A DNA stretch of 50,160 nt from Bacteroidales bacterium UBA5226 (GTDB lineage: Bacteria; Bacteroidota; Bacteroidia; Bacteroidales; UBA932). The position numbers were made by a program, and so were the translations under genes. Of this stretch, positions 18,001 through 25,926 are shown piece by piece; the first letter of the stretch is position 1; the number at the start of each line of letters is the position of its first letter. Below the pieces are notes generated by a model, which saw only the letters and a list, made by a program, of their open reading frames with translations, was not told the origin of the DNA and searched no databases. The stretch spans positions 212,646 through 262,805 of the forward strand of contig DHUU01000017.1 of NCBI GenBank assembly GCA_002409325.1. The letters are read 5' to 3'.

Positions 18001-19214
18001 CGGACAGTGAAGTCTGGAATATCCGCAACACCTTAAGGGCTAAATTGATAGATAGGATTGTCATGGCCCTGGCATTGACAGGGAGTGCGCCTGAATTTTA
18101 TTCACCCAGGGAAGTGGTGGCCATTCGGGCCGCACTGAACAAGGATATCCTCACCATAGGTTTTGCCCGGCGCTTTGCCACCTATAAGAGGGCTCACCTG
18201 CTGTTCACCAACCTGGACAGACTGGATGCCCTGATCAATAATCCAAAAGCACCCGTTCAATTCCTGTTTTCCGGGAAAGCCCATCCCCACGACAAAGCGG
18301 GACAGGACCTGATCAGGCGTGTAATTGAAGTGTCACGCATGCCCCGTTTCCTGGGAAAAATCCTGTTCATACCCAATTATAACATGGAAATGGCCAAACG
18401 TTTGATCCAGGGGGTGGATGTCTGGATGAACACGCCCACCCGTCCCCTGGAGGCTTCGGGTACAAGCGGGGTTAAGGCGGTGATGAACGGGGTTATGCAT
18501 TTTAGCGTTCTGGACGGATGGTGGGTGGAGGGTTACCACAAGGGTGCCGGATGGGCATTGCCCAAAGAAAGGACCTATGAGAACCAGGATTACCAGAACG
18601 AACTGGATGCCGCTACCATATACAACATGCTGGAACACGAAATAGTTCCCATGTTCTATAAGAGAAACCATGAAGGGGTTCCTGCTGAATGGGTACAACA
18701 CATAAAAAACACAGTAGCTTACATAGCCGGTAATTTCACGACCAACCGTATGATGGGGGATTATGAAGAAAAATTCTACAAACCGCTCCAGAAACGCCAT
18801 GCAGACATGGTGGCCGGCAATTTCTCCCAGGCCAGGGAGATGGCTTACTGGAAAAGAAGAATGGAAAGGGAATGGGACTCACTGGAAGTGATTTCTTATT
18901 CACATCCAAATGACAGCAAAGATATCCTTGTATTGGGGGGCGAAAACGAATCTAGGGTCAGGCTGTACCTTGGCGCACTTTCAACCGACGACATTAGGGT
19001 GGAAATGGTCATTACCGCACAGGATAAAGACGGAAAGATTGTCATTGATGAAATCGTTCCTTACAGGCTGGAAGATAATTCCAACGGAGAAGCGTCTTAT
19101 GTTTGCAAACTGGTACCACAAACAGCGGGCTCTTATTATATCGCCTCACGCATATACGCATATAATTCAAAAATGCCGCACAGGCAGGATTTTGCATTGG
19201 TAAAATGGTTATAG
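14997..19214 (+). CDS. Fusion of eukaryote-type glycogen synthase (GT3) and alpha-glucan phosphorylase (GT35)
   Basis: 1405 residues. The N-terminal module (about 10-550) is GT3 glycogen synthase, the fungal/animal type: FEVSWEVCNKVGGIHTVI at the start, TTFTTHATVLGR, and the E-x7-E motif Glu430/Glu438 in EPWGYTPLE. A linker leads at about residue 570 into a DUF3417 domain (RLNFLEILSRNLWWSWN) and a GT35 phosphorylase of the MalP-like short type (about 655-1250). The PLP lysine is Lys1160 in GTSGVKAVMNGV. The last 100 residues form a beta-rich tail. Synthesis and phosphorolysis of glycogen are thus on one chain. ATG at 14997 overlaps the GH57 stop; 15003 is an alternative start. ribF overlaps its 3' end by 10 nt. 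Confidence 0.92.
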   Translation: MIMKSELNLSPDYLFEVSWEVCNKVGGIHTVIATKALHMSREMENRHILIGPDVWRETKQNPEFLEDPRLLRSWRDRAVQEGLRIRVGRWNVPGNPIAILVDFSSYISRKDEVFTDFWRKFKLDSISGQWDYVEPTLFGYASGVVIESFVRFNLAPHHKSVAQFHEWMTGTGLLYLKSAKIPIATTFTTHATVLGRSLAGNMMPLYDNLEMYNPYEKAREFNVVAKHSLEKTAAFYADAFTTVSDITARECIHFLEKKVDIVTPNGFENSITPADDAFDEKRKEGRQTLLRTASLLLHRKVEENAFLVGISGRYEFKNKGIDVFLESLALLNRERGGADRQILAFIMVPANHKGPRKDYDNSITTHYLNDPDYDPVLNVMREQGLNNQQQNNVHVFFIPCYLNGDDGLLNKTYYELLIGLDLTVFPSYYEPWGYTPLESLAFRVPTVTTSLAGFGDWVKKTFTEPHPGIEIVFRNDNNYTSVVNDVSGVIRRMSLLTKEEALSMKENALRVSAIALWENQLQYYKKAYAIALEKVVENPGKFQLIKEECSALRRTQLLSAPTWSPVTIQKQLPQRLNFLEILSRNLWWSWNDEARKLFSGIDHNLWREVEKNPIVLLDKIPYNKYKALEKNKIFLEQLDKVEGSFNQYMKSRETLSGARVAYFSMEYGLDWTLKIYSGGLGILAGDYLKESSDKGVPITGVGLLYRYGYFRQVLSAQGDQVSEKETVDFQKIPAIPVRDSQDNWITISIALPGRNIYAHIWRVDVGKTPLYLLDTDFEDNLAEDRSITHQLYGGDWENRLKQELLLGVGGIRALRALGIEADVYHCNEGHAAFTGMERIREYVVNENLSFEEAREVVRASSLFTTHTPVPAGHDAFTEEMLRPYFSHYPDRLKTSWETLMALGKTDVCNPNEKFSMSFLAANLSQEINGVSQLHGLVSRDILNPLWPGYLPQESHVDYVTNGVHYQTWTAPEWKKVHSRVFGQDFATHHYDKNCFTGFLNVPDSEVWNIRNTLRAKLIDRIVMALALTGSAPEFYSPREVVAIRAALNKDILTIGFARRFATYKRAHLLFTNLDRLDALINNPKAPVQFLFSGKAHPHDKAGQDLIRRVIEVSRMPRFLGKILFIPNYNMEMAKRLIQGVDVWMNTPTRPLEASGTSGVKAVMNGVMHFSVLDGWWVEGYHKGAGWALPKERTYENQDYQNELDAATIYNMLEHEIVPMFYKRNHEGVPAEWVQHIKNTVAYIAGNFTTNRMMGDYEEKFYKPLQKRHADMVAGNFSQAREMAYWKRRMEREWDSLEVISYSHPNDSKDILVLGGENESRVRLYLGALSTDDIRVEMVITAQDKDGKIVIDEIVPYRLEDNSNGEASYVCKLVPQTAGSYYIASRIYAYNSKMPHRQDFALVKWL

Positions 19215-20083
19215 CAGCTACCGGTTTTTTTGATGGTGTACATCTTGGCCACCGTGCCGTCCTGACATCCCTGGTGGAAACAGCCCGCAAGACAGCAGGA
19301 GAGAGCCTGGCCCTGACCTTCTGGCCACATCCCAGGGCAGTTCTGCAGCAGGATGCTCAGAAATTCCGGCTGCTTACATCCCTGGATGAAAAAAAAGAGA
19401 TGATTCATGCCCTTGGTGTGGATCAGATTCAGATCATCCCGTTTACAAAGGAGTTTTCGTCCATCCCCTCCCGGGATTTTTTCAGGGATTACCTGCGCAA
19501 AAAATTCAAGGTCAGCATGCTAGTGGCCGGATACAACCACAGACTGGGGTGCAATGGGGTTAATGATCCCCAGCTGATGGAACGGGAAGCAGAGAAGGCC
19601 GGTCTACAGATCATACGTGTACCGGAATTCTTGTCAGAAAGCGGGGAGCATATCAGTTCCACCAAAATACGTGCTGCCTTGTCTGCCGGATCTGTAGAAA
19701 CCGCAAACCGCTGGCTGGGTTATCCGTACTGCCTGCATGGGGTGGTCGTATCGGGAAACCGGATAGGCCGGACGTTGGGTTATCCAACAGCCAATATGCA
19801 ATTGTACGAACCCCTTAAGCAGCTTCCTGCAAACGGTGTGTACAAAGTAGAGGCAGAAGTGAACGGGATCTGGTATAAAGGTATGATGAACATAGGTTTT
19901 CGTCCTACGGTAGCCAATCATTTGGAGCATACAATAGAAACTCATATCTTTGATTTTGATGACAATATTTACGGCCTCCAAATCCGGGTAAGGATATTAA
20001 AATTCCATAGACAGGAAATTGCCTTTCCTTCCCTTGATTCGCTTAAGGAACAGTTGCATAAGGACAAACAAGCCTTATTATGA
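19205..20083 (+). CDS. ribF: Bifunctional riboflavin kinase / FAD synthetase
   Basis: 292 residues. The N-terminal nucleotidyltransferase domain (1-170) makes FAD from FMN and the C-terminal flavokinase domain (about 175-290) makes FMN from riboflavin. The HxGH site is FFDGVHLGH at residues 7-15, followed later by SSTKIRAAL; the kinase motif is GNRIGRTLGYPTANM. The N-terminus is about 15 residues shorter than most RibF because the start lies inside the end of the preceding gene. No better in-frame ATG exists. Confidence 0.93.
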   Translation: MVIAATGFFDGVHLGHRAVLTSLVETARKTAGESLALTFWPHPRAVLQQDAQKFRLLTSLDEKKEMIHALGVDQIQIIPFTKEFSSIPSRDFFRDYLRKKFKVSMLVAGYNHRLGCNGVNDPQLMEREAEKAGLQIIRVPEFLSESGEHISSTKIRAALSAGSVETANRWLGYPYCLHGVVVSGNRIGRTLGYPTANMQLYEPLKQLPANGVYKVEAEVNGIWYKGMMNIGFRPTVANHLEHTIETHIFDFDDNIYGLQIRVRILKFHRQEIAFPSLDSLKEQLHKDKQALL

Positions 20084-20439
20084 AATCAGATACATTAGTT
20101 ACTCTACTGTTAAGTGTCCTGGCCATTGTGTTCGGGATAATTAACGCCCGTGCAAAAAAAAGAAGACAGGAGTCCCGTATTCCCCGTCTTCCGGATGAGG
20201 ATTTGATCACTTTGCCTGAAGAAAGACCTCATTATGAGCTTTCCAGACATTCCATCCTGCAGGAAGACCTTCCGGAAGAGGCAACCAGAACTACCGATCT
20301 AAAAATGACCCCATCCACACTCCCCGGGAATAAGCACAGTGAAACCGCGCGCAGGGGCGTAAGCAAATATGGGTTCAACCCAAAACAGGCTGTTCTGTTT
20401 ACAGAAATACTGAAACCAAAATTTGACGAATTTGTTTGA
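20080..20439 (+). CDS. Small N-terminally anchored membrane protein of unknown function
   Basis: 119 residues, starting in an ATGA overlap with the ribF stop. Residues 4-23 (DTLVTLLLSVLAIVFGII) form one membrane helix, followed by a basic stop-transfer stretch and a long polar, probably disordered, region. A conserved-looking amphipathic tail (FNPKQAVLFTEILKPKF) follows. Similar tails of the form 'R/KQAVIYSEIL..KF' end many small Bacteroidetes membrane proteins, but no function is known to me. Confidence 0.7.
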   Translation: MKSDTLVTLLLSVLAIVFGIINARAKKRRQESRIPRLPDEDLITLPEERPHYELSRHSILQEDLPEEATRTTDLKMTPSTLPGNKHSETARRGVSKYGFNPKQAVLFTEILKPKFDEFV

Positions 20440-20462
20440 TTCATAAAGAAGTATTACATTTG
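20431..20462 (+). promoter_or_regulatory. Promoter of greA
   Basis: A well-spaced Bacteroidetes promoter: -33 TTTG at 20431-20434, a 20-nt spacer, and -7 TACATTTG at 20455-20462. Transcription should begin near 20467, just before the hairpin at 20472. Confidence 0.7.
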
Positions 20463-20471
20463 TATTAAGAA

Positions 20472-20499
20472 GAGTCCTGCTACTGCAGGATTCTTTTTC
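20472..20499 (+). terminator. Terminator-like hairpin in the greA leader
   Basis: A 9-bp stem GAGTCCTGC / GCAGGATTC (one G-U pair) with loop TACT is followed by TTTTTCTTCTTT. It lies just downstream of the greA promoter and 28 nt before the greA ATG. It can end the upstream ribF transcript and can also act as an attenuator for greA. Confidence 0.7.
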
Positions 20500-20527
20500 T
20501 TCTTTATTTATTGTTTAAGACTGTATT

Positions 20528-21001
20528 ATGACCAAGATACACTATATGACAGCCGAAGGCCTGGAGAAACTAAAGGAAGAATTAAACAGGCTCACTACGG
20601 TAGAACGGGAAGCAGCGGCCCGTGCAATTGCTGATGCCCGGGACAAGGGAGATTTGAGCGAAAATGCAGAGTACGATGCTGCTAAAGAAGCCCAGTCTCT
20701 GCTGGAACTGCGTATTGCCAAGCTGCAGAACACGGTAGCCAATGCCAGGGTTGTGGACGAATCCCGTCTCAATACAGATATAGTACAGATCATGAACAAG
20801 GTCCTGATCCGGAACCTGAAAAACGGATCGGTCATGGAAGTCATTCTGGTGGGCGAAAGTGAAGCAAACCTGGAAGAAAAGAAACTGGCAGTCTCGTCTC
20901 CCATAGGCAGGGGATTGCTGGGAAAGAAAAAAGGAGAGATTGCTCAGATCATTACGCCGTCCGGTATCATTGAATTTGAAATTCTGGAAATTTCCCTTTG
21001 A
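20528..21001 (+). CDS. greA: Transcription elongation factor GreA
   Basis: 157 residues. GreA enters the RNA polymerase secondary channel and stimulates transcript cleavage to rescue backtracked complexes. The N-terminal coiled coil (about 10-75) carries the acidic tip in DKGDLSENAEYDAAKE, and the C-terminal FKBP-like domain (about 82-157) has the normal pattern SSPIGRGLLGKKKGE. It has its own promoter with a hairpin-containing leader and is followed by the HIT gene 1 nt later. Confidence 0.97.
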   Translation: MTKIHYMTAEGLEKLKEELNRLTTVEREAAARAIADARDKGDLSENAEYDAAKEAQSLLELRIAKLQNTVANARVVDESRLNTDIVQIMNKVLIRNLKNGSVMEVILVGESEANLEEKKLAVSSPIGRGLLGKKKGEIAQIITPSGIIEFEILEISL

Positions 21002-21002
21002 T

Positions 21003-21398
21003 ATGGCTACAATATTTTCTCGCATAGTTTCGGGTGAGATTCCTTCCTACAAGGTAGCTGAGGACGACCGTTTTTATGCCTTTCTTGATATCAATCCCCG
21101 CAAACCCGGACATACACTGGTGGTTCCGAAACAGGAAACAGACTATATTTTTGATCTGGATCCCGCCCTTCTGGGGGATCTGTTCCGTTTTGCCCAACGG
21201 GTGGCACGGGCCATAGAGTCTGCCATACCATGCAAGCGGGTGGGAGTAGGGGTTTTGGGACTCGAAGTTCCTCATGCTCATATTCATCTGATCCCAATGG
21301 ACTCCGAGGGTGACATGAACCTGAGCAGGCCGGTATGCAGGATCCCGGAGCAGGAGATGCAAAGAATCTGCCGGATGATAGCCCAAAAATTCGAATAA
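21003..21398 (+). CDS. HIT-family nucleotide-binding hydrolase
   Basis: 131 residues from ATG at 21003, 1 nt after the greA stop. A start at 20940 would add residues lying within greA. The histidine triad is HAHIHLIP (about residues 97-104), whose middle histidine is the nucleophile. The family hydrolyses nucleoside phosphoramidates or dinucleoside polyphosphates. The N-terminal SRIVSGEIPSYKVAEDD is typical. The pairing with greA is common in Bacteroidetes. Confidence 0.93.
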   Translation: MATIFSRIVSGEIPSYKVAEDDRFYAFLDINPRKPGHTLVVPKQETDYIFDLDPALLGDLFRFAQRVARAIESAIPCKRVGVGVLGLEVPHAHIHLIPMDSEGDMNLSRPVCRIPEQEMQRICRMIAQKFE

Positions 21399-21405
21399 AC
21401 CTGTT

Positions 21406-22554
21406 ATGAAAACCATAAAGTCTTATTTTGCAGCAGTCATTTTTTCTGCCGCCTTGTTCTCTTCATGCACCGACAGCAATACGGTCCGGATCAGCGGTAC
21501 GGTGCAAAACCTTTTGGAAAATGACGCCGTGCTGTTAAAACGGCTGGACTTTACATCCGAAACACTTCTGGACACTCTAGAAATAGATGAAAAGGGCGGG
21601 TTTGGCTATAGCCTGACAAAAGGCATTGAACAGCCCGGTTATTATTACCTGTATGCCGGTGAGCGCAGGATTGCCTCGCTTATCCTTAAAAAAGGCGATA
21701 GGGTATATATACAGACATCAGCAGATGGTAAACATGTCAGTATAGAGGGATCGGAAGAATCACTCTTGCTTCAACAGGTCAACGACCGCCTGGATCAGAC
21801 CCGCAGGCAGTTTGATTCGCTGTATGTATTGTATGAAAATGCAGCCTCAAAGGAAAAAGACAACCTGAGCCTGAAACTGGGCTCCCTGTTTATCCGTTAC
21901 AAACAGGATGCAATCCGTTTTTTTTATCAGCATCCCCGGGCATTTGTAAATACGTCTTTGGTGTTTCACGAATTTCCGGGACCCCTGTATATATTTTCCG
22001 ACACCAAGGATGCCCCTTTGTTGCGTCGGGTGTATGATTCCCTTTATGTAGAGTATCCACTTTCCCCATACGTAATGGCCATTAGGGACCGATATGAAAG
22101 CATGGAAAAGTCGCTACAGATGGAACAGGCCCTGGACCGGGCCGATGTGATAGGCTTCCCCGACATTTGCCTTCCCGGTCTTGACGGACTCCGGGTTTGT
22201 CTGTCTTCTCTTAAAGGGAAAACCATTATCCTCTCATTCTGGCATGCTGCCAATGTAAACATGAGGCTGGACAACCGTGAGCTGATGGATATTTATCAAA
22301 CCTACGCTCCACAGGGGCTGGAGGTTTTCCAGGTAGCCCTGGATACCGATAAGACTTCCTGGGCCAGGGCTGTTAGGGAACAATCCCTGCCCTGGATCAG
22401 TGTGTGTGACGGCCTGGGTGTTAATTCACCGGCCGTTGCCACCTACAATATTGTAGAAATCCCGGCTTATTTTATCATTAACAGCCATGAAGAGATCATT
22501 GCCAGGTCAAACAATGTGGATGAAGTGATCCGGCAGGTCAGAAAGTTGTTTTAG
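21406..22554 (+). CDS. TlpA/AhpC-like lipoprotein with DUF4369 domain, lacking CXXC
   Basis: 382 residues. A lipoprotein signal peptide ends in FSSC (Cys21). A DUF4369-type beta domain (about 27-115) precedes a helical linker and a thioredoxin-like domain (about 245-382). In TlpA relatives the active site reads FWATWCGPC; here the same place reads FWHAANVNMRLDN, without either cysteine. The rest of the fold (LKGKTIILSFW, QGLEVFQVALD, IVEIPAYFIIN with cis-Pro) is intact. A redox role is therefore unlikely and a binding or structural role at the membrane more likely. It overlaps tsaB tail-to-tail by 17 nt. Confidence 0.82.
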   Translation: MKTIKSYFAAVIFSAALFSSCTDSNTVRISGTVQNLLENDAVLLKRLDFTSETLLDTLEIDEKGGFGYSLTKGIEQPGYYYLYAGERRIASLILKKGDRVYIQTSADGKHVSIEGSEESLLLQQVNDRLDQTRRQFDSLYVLYENAASKEKDNLSLKLGSLFIRYKQDAIRFFYQHPRAFVNTSLVFHEFPGPLYIFSDTKDAPLLRRVYDSLYVEYPLSPYVMAIRDRYESMEKSLQMEQALDRADVIGFPDICLPGLDGLRVCLSSLKGKTIILSFWHAANVNMRLDNRELMDIYQTYAPQGLEVFQVALDTDKTSWARAVREQSLPWISVCDGLGVNSPAVATYNIVEIPAYFIINSHEEIIARSNNVDEVIRQVRKLF

Positions 22555-23251
22555 GACCAACAGCCTGGAATTCTTTCAGGTAAAAAGGCGTATAATTAGC
22601 CACGTCTTCAAATCTTTTTCCCAGATAAGCCTTCAAGGCTGCCCTGGCCATCCCGTTGGCATGGGATTCCAGCGGAGCGAAGACGGCGTTGGGGTGATTA
22701 ATTATTTCCCGGCACTTGGAAGCCCCGTTCCCGGTAAATACCACCGGGCCCTGTTCCAGGTCTTGCATAAAACGGTCGACAGTGATGGTCACCGCCTCAA
22801 CCGGCCCTTCCATACGGGCAATGCGGCCCGTGTCGTCTTCCAGGCAGACAGCATAGGGAGCCGTGTATACGTCCATCCTCCTTGCATCAATCATGGGGTA
22901 GATACGGCCCGGATTCTCAGATGTGTTCGCTTCTATGAATAACTGGGCAATCAGTTCCAGCGAACTTACCTGTACTAGCGGTATGGAAGCTCCAAAGCAC
23001 AGACCCTTGGCTGTGGATACACCCACACGTAACCCTGTGTAGGATCCCGGACCACCGCTAACCGCAACGGCAGCGCAGTCCCCAACCCTCATTCCGCATT
23101 CCCGCAGAATGTCCTGAATGAAAACTGCAAGAAGAGATGCGTGGGCTTTTGCCTGAGCTGTCTGGCGGCTGGCCATGATCTGTGTTCCGGCAGCCAGAGA
23201 GACAGAGCAAACCTGCGTGCTGGTTTCAATCAACAGTAATGGTGGTTGCAC
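22538..23251 (-). CDS. tsaB: tRNA threonylcarbamoyladenosine biosynthesis protein TsaB
   Basis: 237 residues with the ASKHA fold. TsaB pairs with TsaD (and TsaE) to place the t6A modification at position 37 of ANN-decoding tRNAs. The N-terminal LLIETSTQVCSVSLA is the phosphate-1-like strand and SGGPGSYTGLRVG is the family signature. It overlaps the end of the HlyD gene by 26 nt on the same strand, so it is probably the last gene of the efflux/peptide-export transcript. Confidence 0.94.
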   Translation of the reverse strand: MQPPLLLIETSTQVCSVSLAAGTQIMASRQTAQAKAHASLLAVFIQDILRECGMRVGDCAAVAVSGGPGSYTGLRVGVSTAKGLCFGASIPLVQVSSLELIAQLFIEANTSENPGRIYPMIDARRMDVYTAPYAVCLEDDTGRIARMEGPVEAVTITVDRFMQDLEQGPVVFTGNGASKCREIINHPNAVFAPLESHANGMARAALKAYLGKRFEDVANYTPFYLKEFQAVGPKTTF

Positions 23252-24518
23252 TGACTTGAATGACTTTTGTTTCCTTTCCGGAATCCTTTTCGTCGACGGG
23301 TTCTACCCTGGATCCATTTTCAAGGGTAGATGAGATGGCGGTATACGGACCGGTGACAACCTTGTCCTTGCTAGTCAGTCCTTCTAAAATTTCTATATGG
23401 ATATGGTCCTGCAATCCGGATCTGACCCTGACTGTTTCAACGGTATTGTCGTCGCGCAATACAAAGACCTGTTCTACCAGTTCGTTGGGCCCGAGCTGCT
23501 GACTCAGGCTGTCGGGCAGTAATTCCGGCCGTGTAGTGATGGATTGTATGGGAATGGCAATAGCCTGGTATCTTGTTTCGGTCTGGATGGATACAGAAGC
23601 CGACATTCCCGGCCTGAAGGGGGTGGCAAATCCGGCAGTTACCAGATCGCTGTAAGATTCAGGCAGGATGAAGACCCTGACTTCAAAATTGGTGACCTGT
23701 TCCAGGGAAGAACCAATATTCTTGGCCGAGTTGGCTATCTGAGTAACAAGACCGGTGAACTTGCGGCCGCGGTAGGCATCCACTTCCACAATGGCCGTAT
23801 CCAGTTGTTTGATTCGCACTATGTCGTTTTCATTCACATCTACCAACACTTCCATTTCCTCAAAGTTGGCTATGCGCAGCATCTCGGTCCCTGCCATCTG
23901 GCTGGTTCCCACCACCCGTTCCCCGCGCTCTACATTGAGTTTGGAAACAATGCCGTTCATGGGAGAAAAAATGGTGGTTTTGGAAAGGCTTTCTTCGGCT
24001 TCGGCAAGGGCTGCCTCGGCACTCTGCACGTTGAACCTGGATGCGTTCAACTGCTCACCGGAAATGGAATATTCAGAGGAAGATGCTTCAAATTCAGCTT
24101 GCGATATGGCTCCCTGCTGGTGCAGTGAAAAGTTCCGGTTATAGGAGAGCTCCACCTGCTTAAACTGAGCCTCCTGCTGCGCCAATTGTGCCCGTGTCTG
24201 GTTCAGGGCGGCTTTCATCCTGTCCCGGGCAGACCTGTACTGGTCCTGCTTGATCTGGATCAATATCTGTCCGGCTTTCACGTGATCGCCCTCGGCAACG
24301 TTAAGAACAACAATTTCACCCGAGACGTCGGGGCTGATCTTGACCTCTGTTACCGGCTGGATCTTCCCGTTGGCAGGAATGATTTCGGTAATGTTCTTTA
24401 CCACAGGATAGGCAAAGGTTACCTCTATGCCTTTACCGGAACGGCTTCTGCCAATGATGACCAGGACGATAATAAGTACCACTGCACTTATGATGATCCA
24501 CAATATTGATTTTTTCAT
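23226..24518 (-). CDS. HlyD/MacA-type periplasmic adaptor protein
   Basis: 430 residues. One N-terminal membrane anchor (about 5-22) is followed by a split lipoyl domain, an alpha-helical hairpin (about 95-185), a beta-barrel domain and a membrane-proximal domain. The lipoyl halves are VSGEIVVLNVAEGDHVKAGQ and FSPMNGIVSKLNVERGERV. Such proteins bridge an inner-membrane transporter to TolC. It follows the TolC gene by 14 nt. MacA-like adaptors usually serve MacB-type ABC transporters, but the nearest transporter here is the peptidase-ABC protein at 27197-29395, so the partner is an inference. Confidence 0.92.
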   Translation of the reverse strand: MKKSILWIIISAVVLIIVLVIIGRSRSGKGIEVTFAYPVVKNITEIIPANGKIQPVTEVKISPDVSGEIVVLNVAEGDHVKAGQILIQIKQDQYRSARDRMKAALNQTRAQLAQQEAQFKQVELSYNRNFSLHQQGAISQAEFEASSSEYSISGEQLNASRFNVQSAEAALAEAEESLSKTTIFSPMNGIVSKLNVERGERVVGTSQMAGTEMLRIANFEEMEVLVDVNENDIVRIKQLDTAIVEVDAYRGRKFTGLVTQIANSAKNIGSSLEQVTNFEVRVFILPESYSDLVTAGFATPFRPGMSASVSIQTETRYQAIAIPIQSITTRPELLPDSLSQQLGPNELVEQVFVLRDDNTVETVRVRSGLQDHIHIEILEGLTSKDKVVTGPYTAISSTLENGSRVEPVDEKDSGKETKVIQVSATTITVD

Positions 24519-24532
24519 GGAAATGATAAATT

Positions 24533-25918
24533 TTATAACGTAATGGGAATGCCTTTGTAAAAATCCAGGATCTTGAGTTTGAATACGTGTTCGTATTTTG
24601 CCTGGATATAGTTGCTCTGTGCTTTAAACAAATTGGTCTTGGAGACTATATAGTCCGTACCATTAAGCATCCCGATGTCAAATTTCTGTTGCATATAGCG
24701 GAACGATTCCTCCATGGATGTGACATTTCTTTGCGCGGCCTGTGTCCTGAGGTAGGTAGAGGTGGCATCGTTGGCAGCCTGCTGTACTTCCTTGAGGAGC
24801 ACCTGCCGGGCATTTTTCATTTCCAGGTCGGCCATCTCCAGGCCCAATCTGGCGTTTTTTACGTTGGTGTTGACCTGCCATTTGCTGAAAATGGGAATGG
24901 TCAGTGATAGGCCTATGGAAGGATTGTTGTTGTTTTTCATCTGTTCCCAGAAGCTTGCCGAGGATCCGCCAATAATGTCCCCGATTGAGCCAGGGTTTTC
25001 TTCTTCCGGGTTTTCGTCATCTTTTTTCCGGTTGGCGTCTGAATAGAACGAAGAATAACCAAAAGACAGGGAAAGCCTGGGATAGCGGCCACCCTGGGCA
25101 ATGGCCAGCTCGTATTGACGCTGTTCTCTTGTATGCTCAGTTTTTTTGATCTGTGGCAGGTCCAGGGACTTATAGTATAGATCTTCTACAGAAACAGGCG
25201 TCATTTCCTGAAGGTCCCCTATGGGTGGTGTAACAATTTCAAATGCATCTTCCATGGGGAGGTCAAGCAACTGCCTGAGTGTAAGCAAAAAGGTGCGAAG
25301 GTTGTTTTGGGCTTCCACTACCTGCAGCTCCTCGGAAGCCAGCTGCGATTCAATCTCCAGCAGCGCACTCAGGGGCTGGCTGCCTGCATCTACCAGTTTG
25401 CGGGAACGGGCGACTTGTTCTGCCACGCTTTCCCGGCTTAACAAGGCTGCTTCCAGGATTTCGCCGGCAAGCAGCACGTTCAGGTAACTGCGGGTGATTT
25501 CTATGGAAATGTCATTGCGTAGTTTTTGTACTTCCTGGATGGCAATATTGACACGCGAATGCTCCTGTCTGACGGTATTGAGCTTCTGGAAACCGGTAAA
25601 AAGGTCCATATCGGCATAAATCCCCATACTGGTATTGGAACTTCTCACGTGATTCAGGATAGTAAGGGTGGACAGGTCAACAGACTGGCCCCAGTTGACG
25701 TTTTCACTGACGCGGGCACTGAGAGAAGGGGCAAAAGACATTTTTGACTGAAAGTGAACATTTTCCGACTGTTTTACCCCCAGCTCCTGCTGTTTGACAG
25801 TAAGGTTGTTTTCCCAGGCATAACGAATGCAATCCTCAAGGGACCATTTTTTCTGTGCCTGCAGGGAAAAGGGGAGCATCATAATCAGGGACAAGAATAG
25901 ACCGGTACTTTTTTTCAT
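24533..25918 (-). CDS. TolC-family outer-membrane efflux protein
   Basis: 461 residues with a signal peptide (MLPFSLQAQ, cut near 21). Two repeated OEP domains (about 25-225 and 250-450) form the trimeric barrel and alpha-helical tunnel. Typical features are WSLEDCIRYAWENNLTVKQ at the start and the long coiled helices with ALLEIESQLASEELQVVEA. A polar insertion rich in Asp/Glu/Asn (about 300-325, near EENPGSIGDIIGG) lies in the second repeat. It is the outer-membrane exit duct for the adaptor encoded next and has its own promoter at 25941-25948. Confidence 0.94.
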   Translation of the reverse strand: MKKSTGLFLSLIMMLPFSLQAQKKWSLEDCIRYAWENNLTVKQQELGVKQSENVHFQSKMSFAPSLSARVSENVNWGQSVDLSTLTILNHVRSSNTSMGIYADMDLFTGFQKLNTVRQEHSRVNIAIQEVQKLRNDISIEITRSYLNVLLAGEILEAALLSRESVAEQVARSRKLVDAGSQPLSALLEIESQLASEELQVVEAQNNLRTFLLTLRQLLDLPMEDAFEIVTPPIGDLQEMTPVSVEDLYYKSLDLPQIKKTEHTREQRQYELAIAQGGRYPRLSLSFGYSSFYSDANRKKDDENPEEENPGSIGDIIGGSSASFWEQMKNNNNPSIGLSLTIPIFSKWQVNTNVKNARLGLEMADLEMKNARQVLLKEVQQAANDATSTYLRTQAAQRNVTSMEESFRYMQQKFDIGMLNGTDYIVSKTNLFKAQSNYIQAKYEHVFKLKILDFYKGIPITL

Positions 25919-25926
25919 AGTGCTTC

